Assembly (NCBI GenBank): GCA_009773335.1
Contig: WRPF01000012.1
Location: forward strand, 1 to 58,345
DNA length: 58,345 bases
Origin: Caulobacteraceae bacterium
GTDB lineage: Bacteria; Pseudomonadota; Alphaproteobacteria; Caulobacterales; Aquidulcibacteraceae
Direction: 5' to 3'
Shown here: one piece after another, positions 1 through 8,925 of the stretch
How the letters are laid out: every line of letters begins with the position of its first letter
Position numbering within the stretch: the first letter of the stretch is position 1
The notes under the pieces: generated by a model
The model's input: the letters and a program-made list of their open reading frames with translations, nothing else
Databases searched by the model: none
What the model was told of the DNA's origin: nothing
Position numbers and translations under genes: made by a program

Positions 1-2
1 GC

Positions 3-506
3 TCGGCGCCCGTGACCGCGCCGGAGACCGCCGTGGACGCCGTCGCGACCGGCGAACCCGGCCTCGCGCGCAATCGCTGGGCCGCGCAGTCCGATCTCGC
101 GCGCACCGTCACCGGCAATCTCACCGCCAGCCTCGAGGCGGGCCGCGGCGGCCCGCTGGTGATGGCCTTCGCGAACGGGCAGACGCTGCGCATGGAACGC
201 ATCGCCGAGCATGTGGGCGCGGACCGCACAGGCTCCGGCGGCGCCACGTTCGCGGCCACGCTCGGCGCGGACCCGAACGCGGGCGTGTTCGTCTACCGGG
301 TCTCCGACGAGCGCATCTATCCGACTGCCGTGCAGGGCGGCGTGTGCCAGCGGGAGGCCGCGAAGTATGTCGCGCTCAGCGAGTTCGTGAACCGCAACGG
401 CGACTGGGTGTTCGTCTTCGCCGCCTACCGCGGCGAACAGGCGCCCGGACCGCAGGCCGAACGCGATCCGCAGTTGTGCGGCGCTTATGGGTATGCCGTG
501 AATTGA
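3..506 (+). CDS. Hypothetical protein, 5' end cut by the window edge
   Basis: The reading frame is open from the first bases to a TGA stop, so the true start is probably upstream; a GTG at position 12 is the first in-frame start inside the window. The visible 164 or more residues form a soluble-looking Ala/Gly-rich protein with two cysteines in the C-terminal third (one in a GGVCQRE context, one near the end in QLCGAYG) that could form a disulphide if exported. I recognise no family. The next gene on the same strand begins 44 bases after the stop, so co-transcription is possible. Confident it is coding, because composition and frame are consistent to the stop. No function can be given. Confidence 0.55.
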   Translation, partial: SAPVTAPETAVDAVATGEPGLARNRWAAQSDLARTVTGNLTASLEAGRGGPLVMAFANGQTLRMERIAEHVGADRTGSGGATFAATLGADPNAGVFVYRVSDERIYPTAVQGGVCQREAAKYVALSEFVNRNGDWVFVFAAYRGEQAPGPQAERDPQLCGAYGYAVN

Positions 507-549
507 TGAGAAGGGACCGTCGTCGGTTCGAACCCGGCGCGGAGGATTG

Positions 550-1116
550 ATGGAAAAGATAAAGACGCGCGTCATCGCCGCGCAACTCGACAAGGCTGAC
601 TTTCTCACGCTCTCGGCGGCGCTCTACAAACGCGGCGCGCGCACGACCGGATGGTGGTCGCGGCTGGAGCCGTTCGTGGCGGCCGCTGTCGGCATGATCG
701 GCGGCTATGCGGCGACGTTCGCGCTGGGCGCGCAGACGCCGCTGGCGATCGCCGTCGGCGCGGTCGCAGCGCTTGTTCTCACGTTCGCGGCGACGAGCCG
801 CTCGCGCCGTCGCCAGCTGAAGAGCCTCTTGCGCCAGGACGGCGCGTTCCTGCGGCCGTTCCACATGTCGGCGGACCAGGACGGCGTGACGGTTGAGTCC
901 GATGTGTCATCGCTGCGCGTGAAATGGGCGGGCATTTTCGCCATCGAAGCCACGCCCGACATGATCCTGCTCTTCGTCGACAAGGCCAACGCCGTCGCAC
1001 TGCCGGCGCGCGCGTTCTCGGACGTGACGGCGATGAACGCCTTCGCCGACGAACTGCGCTTCCTGCGCCGCCGGTCTTCGGAAGCGTGGTCGAAGGGCAA
1101 GGAGGTCGCGGCATGA
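550..1116 (+). CDS. YcxB-like membrane protein
   Basis: A protein of 188 residues. Two hydrophobic segments lie at about residues 38-55 and 60-78, followed by basic residues (SRSRRRQLK), then a C-terminal domain of about 85 residues with the YcxB-like pattern: HMSADQDGVTVES, an SLRVKWAGIFAIEATPD strand pair, then LLFVDKANAVALPARAF. This family is small and of unknown function. The ATG at 550 is preferred over the TTG at 547 because GGAGG at 541-545 sits just upstream. Its stop overlaps the ATG of rbfA (ATGA at 1113-1116), which implies translational coupling. In most proteobacteria infB, not this family, lies directly upstream of rbfA. Confidence 0.75.
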   Translation: MEKIKTRVIAAQLDKADFLTLSAALYKRGARTTGWWSRLEPFVAAAVGMIGGYAATFALGAQTPLAIAVGAVAALVLTFAATSRSRRRQLKSLLRQDGAFLRPFHMSADQDGVTVESDVSSLRVKWAGIFAIEATPDMILLFVDKANAVALPARAFSDVTAMNAFADELRFLRRRSSEAWSKGKEVAA

Positions 1117-1541
1117 GCAAGCGCGATCACGCTCCGCGTCATGCCGGGCCGACGCAGCGCCAGTTGCGCGCGGCCGAGCTCGTGCGCCATGCGCTGGTGG
1201 AAATTCTCGCCCGCGAGGATCTGCGCGATCCTGAGCTCGTCGGCGTGTCGGTGACGATCGGCGAAGTCCGCGCGTCGCCCGATCTCAAGCACATGACCGC
1301 GTTCGTGGCGCCGCTCGGCGCGGGCGATCCGACGAAGATCGCCGCCGCGCTCATGCGCGCGTCCGCCTTCCTCCGCGTGCGTCTTGCAAAGACCGCAGAC
1401 CTCAAGTTCACGCCGCAGCTGCACTTCATTCCCGACGTGTCCTACGACACCGCCGACCACATCGACCGGCTGCTCCGGCAGCCCGAGATCGCGCGTGATC
1501 TCGATCACGGCGCGAGCGACGAACCAGAGAAAAAGGGATGA
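1113..1541 (+). CDS. rbfA: Ribosome-binding factor A
   Basis: A cytoplasmic protein of 142 residues, close to the usual RbfA length. RbfA binds the small ribosomal subunit and helps mature the 5' end of 16S rRNA, especially in the cold. The single KH-like domain is visible: an N-terminal helix RAAELVRHALVEILARED, strand LVGVSVTIGEVRASPDLKHMTAFV, and the later helix with LRVRLAKTADLKFTPQLHFIPDVSYD. The Asp-rich C-terminal tail is typical of alphaproteobacteria. The start overlaps the preceding stop by four bases. truB follows after a 235-base gap filled by a palindromic repeat pair, so the usual rbfA-truB order is kept but the spacing is enlarged. Confidence 0.95.
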   Translation: MSKRDHAPRHAGPTQRQLRAAELVRHALVEILAREDLRDPELVGVSVTIGEVRASPDLKHMTAFVAPLGAGDPTKIAAALMRASAFLRVRLAKTADLKFTPQLHFIPDVSYDTADHIDRLLRQPEIARDLDHGASDEPEKKG

Positions 1542-1557
1542 CACGCGCACTGTCTTT

Positions 1558-1744
1558 CCCTCCCCTCCATGGGGAGGGTGGCCGGAGCGCAGCGAAGGTC
1601 GGGTGGGGCGCACGCGCGACGCCTGGGCGATTGGCGCAGAAGGCGTCTTCGCCTCCCAGAATCCATCTCGTCATCCCGAGCGCACACCCCACCCCCGGTG
1701 CGTCGCTGCGCTCGCACCGGACCCTCCCCATTGAGGGGAGGGAG
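1558..1744. repeat. Inverted pair of a GC-rich palindromic repeat (copy 1 of 3)
   Basis: The left arm (about 1558-1611) starts with a CCCTCCCC..GGGGAGGG hairpin followed by a GGAGCGCAGCGAAGGTCGGGTGGGG-like tail. The right arm (about 1683-1744) is the same element in the opposite orientation, ending CCCTCCCC..GGGGAGGGAGG. The same arrangement recurs at 3032-3184 and 34696-34881. Each arm can form a hairpin and the two arms together a long stem. It lies between rbfA and truB. Such elements are common dispersed repeats in alphaproteobacterial genomes; whether they end or stabilise transcripts is not shown. Confidence 0.75.
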
Positions 1745-1776
1745 GCCGCTCCTCATTTCAAGATGAAAGCATACTG

Positions 1777-2736
1777 ATGGCCCGCCGAAAAAAAGGTCTC
1801 GATGTCCACGGCTGGCTTGTGCTGGACAAGCCTGAGGATTTCACATCGACCGACGCGGTGAGCGTCGTGCGGCGGCTGTTCAATGCGAACAAGGCGGGCC
1901 ACGCGGGCACGCTCGATCCGCTGGCGTCGGGCATCCTGCCGATCGCGCTGGGGGAGGCGACCAAGACCGTCCCGTGGCTGATGGAGGCGGAGAAGCGCTA
2001 CAGCTTCACCATCCGCTGGGGCGTCTCAACCGACAGCCAGGATCGCGAAGGCAAGATCACCGCCGAGAGCGATGTGCGCCCGACGCCGGACGCGGTGGCG
2101 GAAGCGCTGAAGGGGTTTCTCGGCGAGATAGACCAGATCCCGCCGCAGTTCAGCGCCGTGAAGGTGGACGGCGAGCGCGCCTACGATCTCGCCCGCGACG
2201 GGCAGCATGTGGAGCTGAAGGCCCGCCAGGTGGTGCTGCACGAGGCGGCGCTGGAATCGACCCCGGACGCTGACCATTCGGTGATCGAGGTGCGCTGCGG
2301 GAAGGGGTTCTACATCCGGGCGCTGGTGCGCGATCTGGCCGAAAAGCTCGGCGCGGATGGGCATGTGTCGCGTCTGCGGCGGACCGCCGTGGGCCAGTTC
2401 AACGAAGCCACGTCGGTTGGCCTCGACGAACTGAAAGATCTGGTGCATAAGGCCGCCGCGTTCGAGGCCCTCAGACCTGTTGAGACCGCGCTGGCCGACA
2501 TCCCGGCGGTGGCCGTCAATGGCGAAGATGCCTTCAAGCTCCGGCAAGGCCGGCCGATCGTCCTCCTTCCGCATGTGATCGAGGATCTCAAGCAGCGCTT
2601 CCGACCCCGTACGATCGCTGGCGTAGACGCCAGCCGTGCGGCGGTTGCGCTTTTTGGGGGTTCGGCGGTGGCGTTGGGCGACGTGCGGGCGGGGAAATTC
2701 TCTCCCACCCGCGTCTTTCACCTGGATCAGGAGTAG
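1777..2736 (+). CDS. truB: tRNA pseudouridine(55) synthase TruB
   Basis: TruB converts U55 of the tRNA T-loop to pseudouridine. The 319-residue protein has the family core near the N-terminus: [17 protein letters not shown], then [12 protein letters not shown] with the catalytic Asp at residue 47. [18 protein letters not shown] and the [17 protein letters not shown] segment follow, and a small C-terminal PUA-like part ends the chain. Length is normal for alphaproteobacteria. The ATG at 1777 is placed just before the conserved N-terminus. The stop is five bases before rpsO, so truB-rpsO are co-transcribed. Confidence 0.97.
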   Translation: MARRKKGLDVHGWLVLDKPEDFTSTDAVSVVRRLFNANKAGHAGTLDPLASGILPIALGEATKTVPWLMEAEKRYSFTIRWGVSTDSQDREGKITAESDVRPTPDAVAEALKGFLGEIDQIPPQFSAVKVDGERAYDLARDGQHVELKARQVVLHEAALESTPDADHSVIEVRCGKGFYIRALVRDLAEKLGADGHVSRLRRTAVGQFNEATSVGLDELKDLVHKAAAFEALRPVETALADIPAVAVNGEDAFKLRQGRPIVLLPHVIEDLKQRFRPRTIAGVDASRAAVALFGGSAVALGDVRAGKFSPTRVFHLDQE

Positions 2737-2741
2737 ATCCG

Positions 2742-3011
2742 ATGTCGATTACCCTCGAGCGCAAGACCGCGCTCATCAAGGAACACGCCCGCGGCAAAGA
2801 CGACACGGGCAGCCCGGAAGTGCAGTGCGCCATCCTCACGGAGCGCATCGTGAACCTCACGGAGCACTTCAAGACGCACAAGAAGGACAACCACTCGCGC
2901 CGCGGACTCCTGCAAATGGTGTCGCAGCGTCGCCGGTTGCTCGATTACCTGAAGGACCGCGATACCGGCCGCTATCAGGCGATCATCGAAAAGCTCGGCC
3001 TGCGGAAGTAG
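2742..3011 (+). CDS. rpsO: 30S ribosomal protein S15
   Basis: An 89-residue protein, exactly the usual S15 length. It starts [18 protein letters not shown] and contains the conserved [36 protein letters not shown] and [12 protein letters not shown] segments that bind the central domain of 16S rRNA. It lies five bases after truB and upstream of pnp, the order seen in most proteobacteria, where PNPase and S15 expression are linked. Here 275 bases containing a palindromic repeat pair separate it from pnp. Confidence 0.98.
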   Translation: MSITLERKTALIKEHARGKDDTGSPEVQCAILTERIVNLTEHFKTHKKDNHSRRGLLQMVSQRRRLLDYLKDRDTGRYQAIIEKLGLRK

Positions 3012-3031
3012 GACGACTGAACCGAAAGCCA

Positions 3032-3184
3032 ACCCTCCCCCCTGTGGGGAGGGTCGGCGGCGCAAGCCGCCGGGGTGGGGGCGAGCAGAACGGATCTCCG
3101 TCGCGCCGCGACACGCAGTTTTTTCTTGCACGCCCCCCACCCCGGTCGCTTTGCGACCGACCCTCCCCGCAAAAGGGGGAGGGT
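3032..3184. repeat. Inverted pair of a GC-rich palindromic repeat (copy 2 of 3)
   Basis: The left arm (about 3032-3089) has CCCTCCCC..GGGGAGGG, then a GGCGGCGCAAGCCGCC hairpin and GGGTGGGGGC. The right arm (about 3130-3184) is inverted: CCCCCCACCCC, GGTCGCTTTGCGACC, then CCCTCCCC..GGGGGAGGG. It fills most of the rpsO-pnp gap. The inner hairpin differs in sequence from copies 1 and 3 while remaining self-complementary, so the stem is conserved as a structure rather than as a sequence. Confidence 0.75.
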
Positions 3185-3286
3185 GAAGCGCGTTTGCTCG
3201 CGCCATGACGCAGGATCGAAAATCCGTTCGATCCCGACACGCACGCGGCGACCGGGCATGGGGCTCGCTCGCCAGGAGTAGAGACC

Positions 3287-5428
3287 ATGTTTGACACCAA
3301 AACCGTTTCCATCGACTGGGCCGGCAAGACGCTGACCCTGGAAACCGGCCGCATCGCGCGCCAGGCCGACGGCGCCGTATTCGCGACCCTCGGCGAAGCC
3401 GCCGTCCTCGCCACCTGCGTCTATGCGCGCTCGGCCAAGCCCGGCCAGGATTTCTTCCCGCTGACCGTCGACTATCAGGAAAAGACCTTCGCCTCGGGCC
3501 GTATTCCCGGCGGCTACTTCAAGCGCGAAGGCCGCCCGACCGAGCGTGAAACGCTCATCTCGCGCCTCATCGACCGTCCGATCCGTCCGCTCTTCGTCGA
3601 CGGCTTCAAGAACGAAGTGCAGGTCATCGTCACCGTCCTCTCGTGGGATGGCGAAAACGAAACCGACATTCTCTCGCTGGTCGCGGCGTCCGCGGCGCTC
3701 ACGCTCTCGGGCGTGCCGTTCATGGGCCCGATCGGCGCGGCGCGCGTCGGCTGGATCGACGGCAAGCCGGTGCTGAACCCGACCATCCCGCAGATGGCCA
3801 GTTCCGACCTCGATCTCATCGTCGCCGGCACCGCCGACGCCGTGATGATGGTGGAATCGGAAGTGAAGGAGCTCACCGAGGAGCAGATGCTTCTCGCGCT
3901 CGACACCGCCCACAAGGGCTTCCAGCCCGTCATCGACGCGATCATCAAGCTCGCCGAGCAGGCCGCGAAGGATCCCTTCGAGTTTGAAGTCGTCGATCTT
4001 GCGCCGCAGAAGAAGCAGATCTCGGCGATCGTCGAAGGCGACATTGCAGACGCCTACAAGATCACCAAGAAGGACGAACGCTACAAGGCCGTGGGCGCCG
4101 CCCGCGACAAGGCGAAGGCAGCCCTCGTCGCGTCGGACACCAATCCGTCCGGCATGGACGCGAACGTGTTCAAGGATGCGTTCAAGGGCGTTGAAAGCGA
4201 CATCGTCCGCTCGCGCATCATCAAGGAAAAGGCGCGCATCGACGGTCGTCCCGTCGACAAGGTGCGCCCGATCGTCTGCGAAGTCGGCCCGCTGCCGCGC
4301 ACGCACGGCTCGGCGCTGTTCACCCGCGGTGAAACGCAGGCGCTGGTCGTCGCCACGCTCGGCACGGCGGAAGACGAGCAGTACGTGGACAGCCTGAACG
4401 GCACGACGAAGGCCAAGTTCATGCTCCACTACAACTTCCCTCCCTACAGCGTCGGTGAAACGGGCCGTCTGGGCGGCACGAAGCGTCGCGAAATCGGCCA
4501 CGGCAAGCTCGCATGGCGCGCCATGCAGGCGGTGCTGCCGAACGAAGCGGACTTCCCGTACACGATCCGTCTCGTCTCCGAGATCACCGAGTCCAACGGC
4601 TCGTCGTCGATGGCGACGGTGTGCGGATCGTCTCTCGCGCTGATGGACGCCGGCGCGCCGATCACACGCCCCGTGGCGGGCGTGGCGATGGGCCTCGTGC
4701 TCGAAGACTACGGCTACGAAGTGCTCACCGACATTCTCGGCGACGAGGATCACCTCGGCGACATGGACTTCAAGGTCGCGGGCACCACGAAGGGCATCAC
4801 GTCGCTGCAGATGGACATCAAGGTGGCCGGCATCACGCAGGACATCATGAAGGTAGCACTTGCGCGCGCCTACGACGGCCGCATGCACATCCTCGACGAG
4901 ATGGCGAAAGCCATGAACGCGCCGCGCACGCAGATGAACGAGCACGCGCCGAAGGTCACGCAGATCCAGATCCCCGTGGACAAGATCCGCGACGTGATCG
5001 GCACCGGCGGCAAGGTCATCCGCGAGATCGTGGAAAAGACGGGCGCGAAGGTGAACGTCAACGACGACGGCACGGTGCGCGTTGCATCGCCGAGCCAGGA
5101 GTCGATCGACGCTGCGGTGAAGTGGATCAAGTCGCTGACGAGTGAGCCGGAAGTCGGCATGATCTACGACGGCAAGGTCGTGAAGGTCGCCGAGTTCGGC
5201 GCGTTCGTGAACTTCTTCGGCGCCAAGGACGGCCTCGTGCACGTGTCGCAACTGCGCGCGGAACGCGTCAACAAGCCCTCCGAAGTCGTCAAGGAAGGCG
5301 ACATGGTGAAGGTGAAGCTTCTCGGCTTCGACGATCGCGGCAAGACCAAGCTCTCGATGAAGGTCGTCGACCAGGAAACCGGCGAAGACCTCGAAAAGGC
5401 AGGCAAGATCTCGGCCGGCAACGGCTGA
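3287..5428 (+). CDS. pnp: Polyribonucleotide nucleotidyltransferase (PNPase)
   Basis: PNPase degrades RNA 3'-5' by phosphorolysis and is a core degradosome component. The 713-residue chain shows the full layout: a first RNase PH-like domain ([30 protein letters not shown]), a helical linker, and the catalytic second RNase PH domain with [33 protein letters not shown] and [19 protein letters not shown] domain follows around residue 570 (the IGTGGKVI loop), then an S1 domain from about residue 625 ([18 protein letters not shown]). Length is normal. It is followed by a strong intrinsic terminator. Confidence 0.98.
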   Translation: MFDTKTVSIDWAGKTLTLETGRIARQADGAVFATLGEAAVLATCVYARSAKPGQDFFPLTVDYQEKTFASGRIPGGYFKREGRPTERETLISRLIDRPIRPLFVDGFKNEVQVIVTVLSWDGENETDILSLVAASAALTLSGVPFMGPIGAARVGWIDGKPVLNPTIPQMASSDLDLIVAGTADAVMMVESEVKELTEEQMLLALDTAHKGFQPVIDAIIKLAEQAAKDPFEFEVVDLAPQKKQISAIVEGDIADAYKITKKDERYKAVGAARDKAKAALVASDTNPSGMDANVFKDAFKGVESDIVRSRIIKEKARIDGRPVDKVRPIVCEVGPLPRTHGSALFTRGETQALVVATLGTAEDEQYVDSLNGTTKAKFMLHYNFPPYSVGETGRLGGTKRREIGHGKLAWRAMQAVLPNEADFPYTIRLVSEITESNGSSSMATVCGSSLALMDAGAPITRPVAGVAMGLVLEDYGYEVLTDILGDEDHLGDMDFKVAGTTKGITSLQMDIKVAGITQDIMKVALARAYDGRMHILDEMAKAMNAPRTQMNEHAPKVTQIQIPVDKIRDVIGTGGKVIREIVEKTGAKVNVNDDGTVRVASPSQESIDAAVKWIKSLTSEPEVGMIYDGKVVKVAEFGAFVNFFGAKDGLVHVSQLRAERVNKPSEVVKEGDMVKVKLLGFDDRGKTKLSMKVVDQETGEDLEKAGKISAGNG

Positions 5429-5452
5429 GACGGCGCACGCCGCTGAAATCGG

Positions 5453-5486
5453 AAACGGCGGGCCTCAAAGCCCGCCGTTTTTGTTT
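5453..5486 (+). terminator. Rho-independent terminator after pnp
   Basis: A perfect 11-base stem, AAACGGCGGGC (5453-5463) with GCCCGCCGTTT (5470-5480), closes a six-base loop and runs into TTTGTTT. It lies 25 bases after the pnp stop and 9 bases before the stop of the convergent serine hydrolase. The A run on the left arm could also give weak termination in the other direction. Confidence 0.93.
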
Positions 5487-5494
5487 GTCCTTGC

Positions 5495-6622
5495 TCAGAC
5501 GGGCGCCAACGCCCTGCGGATATCGCGAAACGGCAGTGCGGGCCCCGGGCCGCCATTGCAGGCGACGGCGAAGGTGAGGCGCTCGTTGAGCCAAGTCTGC
5601 AGCACCGCAGCGAAGCCGTCTATGTAGCCGTAGTGCACGATGCTCGGGCTCTTTTCGCCCGGCGGCGAGACGAGCAGACCGCAGGCGTATTGCACGTCGC
5701 CATATTGCGCATCGTCGGCGGAGAAGCGGTTCGCGCCGCTCAGGCGTCCATCGCGCAAGCGGCCGGGCGCGAGCATGAGCGCGAGATCGGGTGGCGCGAG
5801 CAGGCGTCCTTTCAGCAGCGCGTCGTGCCAGCGGCAAAGTTCTTCCGCCGTCGAGCGCAACGCGCCCGCGCCACCAGCCTGTTCAACCTGCATGGGCGGC
5901 GCGGGTTCGAGCGCGCCGGCGTCTGTGAGGGAATACCCCGCAGCGGCGCGCGGCGAGGGCGCGTGCATTTTGTCGATGGCGGTCGCGCGCAGATGGAGCG
6001 GACGCGTGATGAGCTGTTCGATCGCCCTCGCGAACGGCGCGCCCGTCACGGCCTCGATCAGCGCGCCGAGCACGATGTAGTTGGCGTTGCTGTAGAGCCA
6101 GGCGGTCCCCGGCGGAAAATCGAACACCGTGTCCTGCTGCGCGATCGCGCGCGCGAGATCGGTCTGTGTCGGCGCGCCGGGCGCGGGTTCGCCGTCGTCG
6201 CTGTGCAACCCCGCGGTCTGCGTCATGAGCTCAAGCGCCGTGAAGACCGGATGCGCGGCGAAGAAGGGCAGGCGCGACGAGATGGGCGCGCGCAGATCGA
6301 GGCGGCCAAGCCGCGCAAGTTTGATCGTCGCTGCGGCCGTGAACTGCTTTGTGAGCGAGCCGACGCGGAAGACGGAGCGGCGCGTGACCGGCGTCTTCGC
6401 TTCCATGTTCGCAAAACCGAAGCCGCGCGAGTATTGCATCGCGCCGTCCTGCGCGACGGCGATCTGCACCCCAGCGCACGCCTTCTCGCCGATCGCCTTG
6501 AGCGCCGCCTCTTCAAGTTTGTCGCGTTGCGTCGTCGCGAGCGCGGCCAGTGCATCCGAAGACGGCCATGCCGCCGCAATCAGGCCGAATGCTCCCGCCT
6601 GCAACACTGCACGACGCTGCAT
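5495..6622 (-). CDS. Beta-lactamase-fold serine hydrolase (class C/esterase type), exported
   Basis: A 375-residue protein with an N-terminal signal (RR, then a hydrophobic stretch of about residues 6-20 with AxA-like cleavage near residue 27). The penicillin-binding/beta-lactamase motifs are present: the nucleophile motif SLTK at residues 89-92, the YSN motif at 177-179 within LYSNANYIVLG, and an HYG-type box near the C-terminus (VHYGYIDGF). The fold covers class C beta-lactamases, D-aminopeptidases and esterases, so the substrate cannot be read from sequence. It probably acts in the periplasm. It stands alone on the minus strand, convergent to pnp. Confidence 0.85.
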   Translation of the reverse strand: MQRRAVLQAGAFGLIAAAWPSSDALAALATTQRDKLEEAALKAIGEKACAGVQIAVAQDGAMQYSRGFGFANMEAKTPVTRRSVFRVGSLTKQFTAAATIKLARLGRLDLRAPISSRLPFFAAHPVFTALELMTQTAGLHSDDGEPAPGAPTQTDLARAIAQQDTVFDFPPGTAWLYSNANYIVLGALIEAVTGAPFARAIEQLITRPLHLRATAIDKMHAPSPRAAAGYSLTDAGALEPAPPMQVEQAGGAGALRSTAEELCRWHDALLKGRLLAPPDLALMLAPGRLRDGRLSGANRFSADDAQYGDVQYACGLLVSPPGEKSPSIVHYGYIDGFAAVLQTWLNERLTFAVACNGGPGPALPFRDIRRALAPV

Positions 6623-6668
6623 GCGATGAGCCCCGTTGATGTGGACGCCTTCGATCGTTGTCTGCGGA

Positions 6669-7853
6669 CTAGTTATCCGGCCCGTAGGTGACGCCGGGGC
6701 GTTGCCACACGCGTTCGGGCTGGGCTGGCGGATTCGGCGCCGTCTTTTCTTCCTCGCCGAGGTTGGCGTGGTCGATCGCGACGATGTCCGTTGGCTGCGG
6801 CGTGGAGGCGATCGGCGGCAGGCGGACCGGCCGCGGCGCAGGACGCGCGCCGGTGGTCGCGGCGACGGTCTGTGCGGTCATCGTCGGCGTTCGGGCGATC
6901 GGCGCAGAGGGAAGCGCCGCCGTCCAGCCGTTGCGGCTCTGTACCGTGGCTGCAGGCGCGGGCGCGGGCGCCGCAGGCGGCGTGAAGGTGTTGGACGCGA
7001 CCTCGACAGGTTCCGCCGTTTCCGTCGCGGGCGCGGCGGCGGGATCGACCACCGGTTCGGCCGCCGCCACGCTGGGCGCCGGCTGTTCGATCGCAGGGGA
7101 GGGCGCGGACGTGAGGATCGAGGCGCCTGAATCGGCGTCGGCGGTCTTTGCGTCGTCGCCGCCGAGATAGTTGAACGCCGCCACGCCGCCGCCGCCGAGC
7201 ACGGTGACCGCAATGGCGCCGAACGCCATGCGCGCGGCGCCGCCGCCTGCAGCGCGGCGCGGCTCTTCTGTCGAACGTTCGCGGCGCGGCGCACGTTCGC
7301 GCGCGGATGCGGGCGTCGCCGCCATGTCAGCGGACCGCTCGGCTTCGCGGCGGGCCGTGGCCAGCGAGGAAGACGGAGGGGACGCTGCCCGTTGTGGCGC
7401 GGGCGCCGCAGCGGCCGGAGCGGCCAGTCCGTAGGGATCGAAGCCGTTGCCGGCGAAACCGATGTTGCGGCCCTGCGCCGGCTGCTGCGGCGGCGGCGGG
7501 GCCATTTTGGCCACGTGCGAGACGAGGGTGCGCAGCTCCGGCGCGTCGAGCGAGCCGGTCCAGCTGGAGAGATCGTGCAGCGTGACGAGCGCGAAGGCCG
7601 CCGGCGGGTCGGCGGGGCCGGCGCGTACGGAGACCAGTTTCTTCGAGAAGGCCGCCTGCGAGGCGGCGGACTGCACGGGCTGGGAATTGATCGACGAAGG
7701 CGACCAGAACGCCAGCACCGCCGAGGCGCGCTCAACTTTTTCCGGGGTCAGCGGCTGTGCGGCGACCTCATACCCGACGGCGTTCAGAATGCGCGCCAGC
7801 GCGTCCGCGCGCGGCTTGTCGATATTGGAAAAGGCGAGGGCGACTTCGGTCAT
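6669..7853 (-). CDS. TIR-like domain protein with one membrane segment and Pro/Ala-rich C-terminal region
   Basis: A protein of 394 residues. The first ~105 residues have a TIR-like alternating strand/helix pattern: EVALAFSNIDKPRADALARILNAVGYEV, ASAVLAFWSPSS, KKLVSVRAG. The usual FISY start is replaced by LAFSN, and I cannot point to a catalytic Glu. A Pro/Ala-rich, Arg-rich linker follows, then one membrane segment (AFGAIAVTVLGGGGVAAFNYLGG). The long Pro/Ala-rich tail of about 160 residues has no recognised domain. The ATG at 7853 is chosen over an upstream in-frame start at 7892 because an AAGGA lies a few bases before it and the domain begins there. The domain order resembles the clearer TIR protein at 56470-57492. 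Function unknown. Confidence 0.62.
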   Translation of the reverse strand: MTEVALAFSNIDKPRADALARILNAVGYEVAAQPLTPEKVERASAVLAFWSPSSINSQPVQSAASQAAFSKKLVSVRAGPADPPAAFALVTLHDLSSWTGSLDAPELRTLVSHVAKMAPPPPQQPAQGRNIGFAGNGFDPYGLAAPAAAAPAPQRAASPPSSSLATARREAERSADMAATPASARERAPRRERSTEEPRRAAGGGAARMAFGAIAVTVLGGGGVAAFNYLGGDDAKTADADSGASILTSAPSPAIEQPAPSVAAAEPVVDPAAAPATETAEPVEVASNTFTPPAAPAPAPAATVQSRNGWTAALPSAPIARTPTMTAQTVAATTGARPAPRPVRLPPIASTPQPTDIVAIDHANLGEEEKTAPNPPAQPERVWQRPGVTYGPDN

Positions 7854-8036
7854 TCCGTCGAGGTTCCTTGGGGAAGCGCGTATCCTATCCACAAGCTGGC
7901 CGGAAGGCTATGTCCCCCGACGGCTTCATGGCGTCTCTTGCACACGTGAGGGGCGAAAAAGCGGCGCGCAAGTCGGTAACGGCATGCCGGTGGATTCCGT
8001 GGCGCGAAAACCACGGATTCATCCGCTGTGCGTCGC

Positions 8037-8852
8037 TCAGCCCGCGTCCACGCCTTCCGGCAGACCCACCACGTGGAAACCCGCGTCCACATGGACGACT
8101 TCGCCGGTGGTCGAGCGTCCGAGATCGGACAGGAGCCACAGCGCGCAGCCCGCGATGCCTTCCATGCTGGTGTCCTCTTTCATGAGGCTCCATTCGCGGC
8201 CCGTCGACACGAGTCCGCGTCCGCCCTGGATTCCCGCCAGCGCCAGCGTGCGCATCGGCCCCGCGCTGATGGCGTTCACGCGCAGGCCCGACGGCCCCAG
8301 ATCGCGCGCCATGTAGCGGGTGCAGGCCTCGAGCGCCGCTTTCGCCACGCCCATCACATTGTAGCTCGGCAGCACGCGCTCGGCGCCGAGATAGGTGAGC
8401 GTCACCATCGAGCCGCCCGGCTTCATCAGGGCGGCCGCGCGCTTGCCGCACGCGACCCAAGAGAACGCCGAAATATCCATCGTGCGCAGGAAGTTTTCCC
8501 GCGTGGTGTTCTCCACGAACGAGCCCTTGAGTTCGTTCTTGTCCGAGAAGGCGATGGCGTGGACGAGGAAATCGATCCCGCCCCAGACAGTTTTCAGCCG
8601 GTCGAACACGGCGTCGAGCTGCGCGTCGTTGGTCACGTCGCATTCGAGCAGGATCTGCGAGCCCACGCTTTCCGCGAGCGGCCGCACGCGCTTTTCCAGC
8701 GCCTCGCCCTGGAAGGTGAAGGCGATCTCGGCGCCCTGGGCTGCAAGCTGGGAGGCGATGCCCCACGCGATCGACTTGTCGTTGGCGACACCCATGACGA
8801 TGCCGCGCTTGCCGGCCATGAGATCGCCTTTGGGGAGGGTCCAGTCGGACAT
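8037..8852 (-). CDS. fabI: Enoyl-[acyl-carrier-protein] reductase (NADH)
   Basis: FabI performs the last reduction of each fatty acid elongation cycle. The 271-residue protein begins with the FabI-specific GKRGIVMGVANDKSIAWGIA nucleotide-binding segment. It carries Tyr154, Tyr164 and Lys171 in the spacing of the FabI active site (YNVMGVAK) and the IDFLVHAIAFSDK segment. The start at 8852 is supported by AGGAG six bases upstream. It is the last of the minus-strand fab genes, separated from fabB by a FIST/histidine-kinase pair. The upstream gap to the kinase is 73 bases, so it may be read from the same transcript or its own promoter. Confidence 0.96.
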   Translation of the reverse strand: MSDWTLPKGDLMAGKRGIVMGVANDKSIAWGIASQLAAQGAEIAFTFQGEALEKRVRPLAESVGSQILLECDVTNDAQLDAVFDRLKTVWGGIDFLVHAIAFSDKNELKGSFVENTTRENFLRTMDISAFSWVACGKRAAALMKPGGSMVTLTYLGAERVLPSYNVMGVAKAALEACTRYMARDLGPSGLRVNAISAGPMRTLALAGIQGGRGLVSTGREWSLMKEDTSMEGIAGCALWLLSDLGRSTTGEVVHVDAGFHVVGLPEGVDAG

Positions 8853-8925
8853 GGGGGCTCCTGTTGTGTCAGGCCGCACTATGGGGGGCGGGCAGCGCGG
8901 TCAAGCGGCGTGTCCGCAGGCGGCT

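Noticed and set aside
507-549. GGTTCGAACCC resembling a tRNA T-arm
   Set aside because: Only 43 bases lie between the two genes; no acceptor, D or anticodon arm can be formed.
2975-5251. 758-codon minus-strand frame opposite pnp
   Set aside because: Low-complexity His/Arg/Asp composition and no motif; pnp on the other strand is certain.
7990-8020. Hairpin TCCGTGG/CCACGGA after fabI as a terminator
   Set aside because: The stem is short and imperfect and no T run follows on the minus strand.
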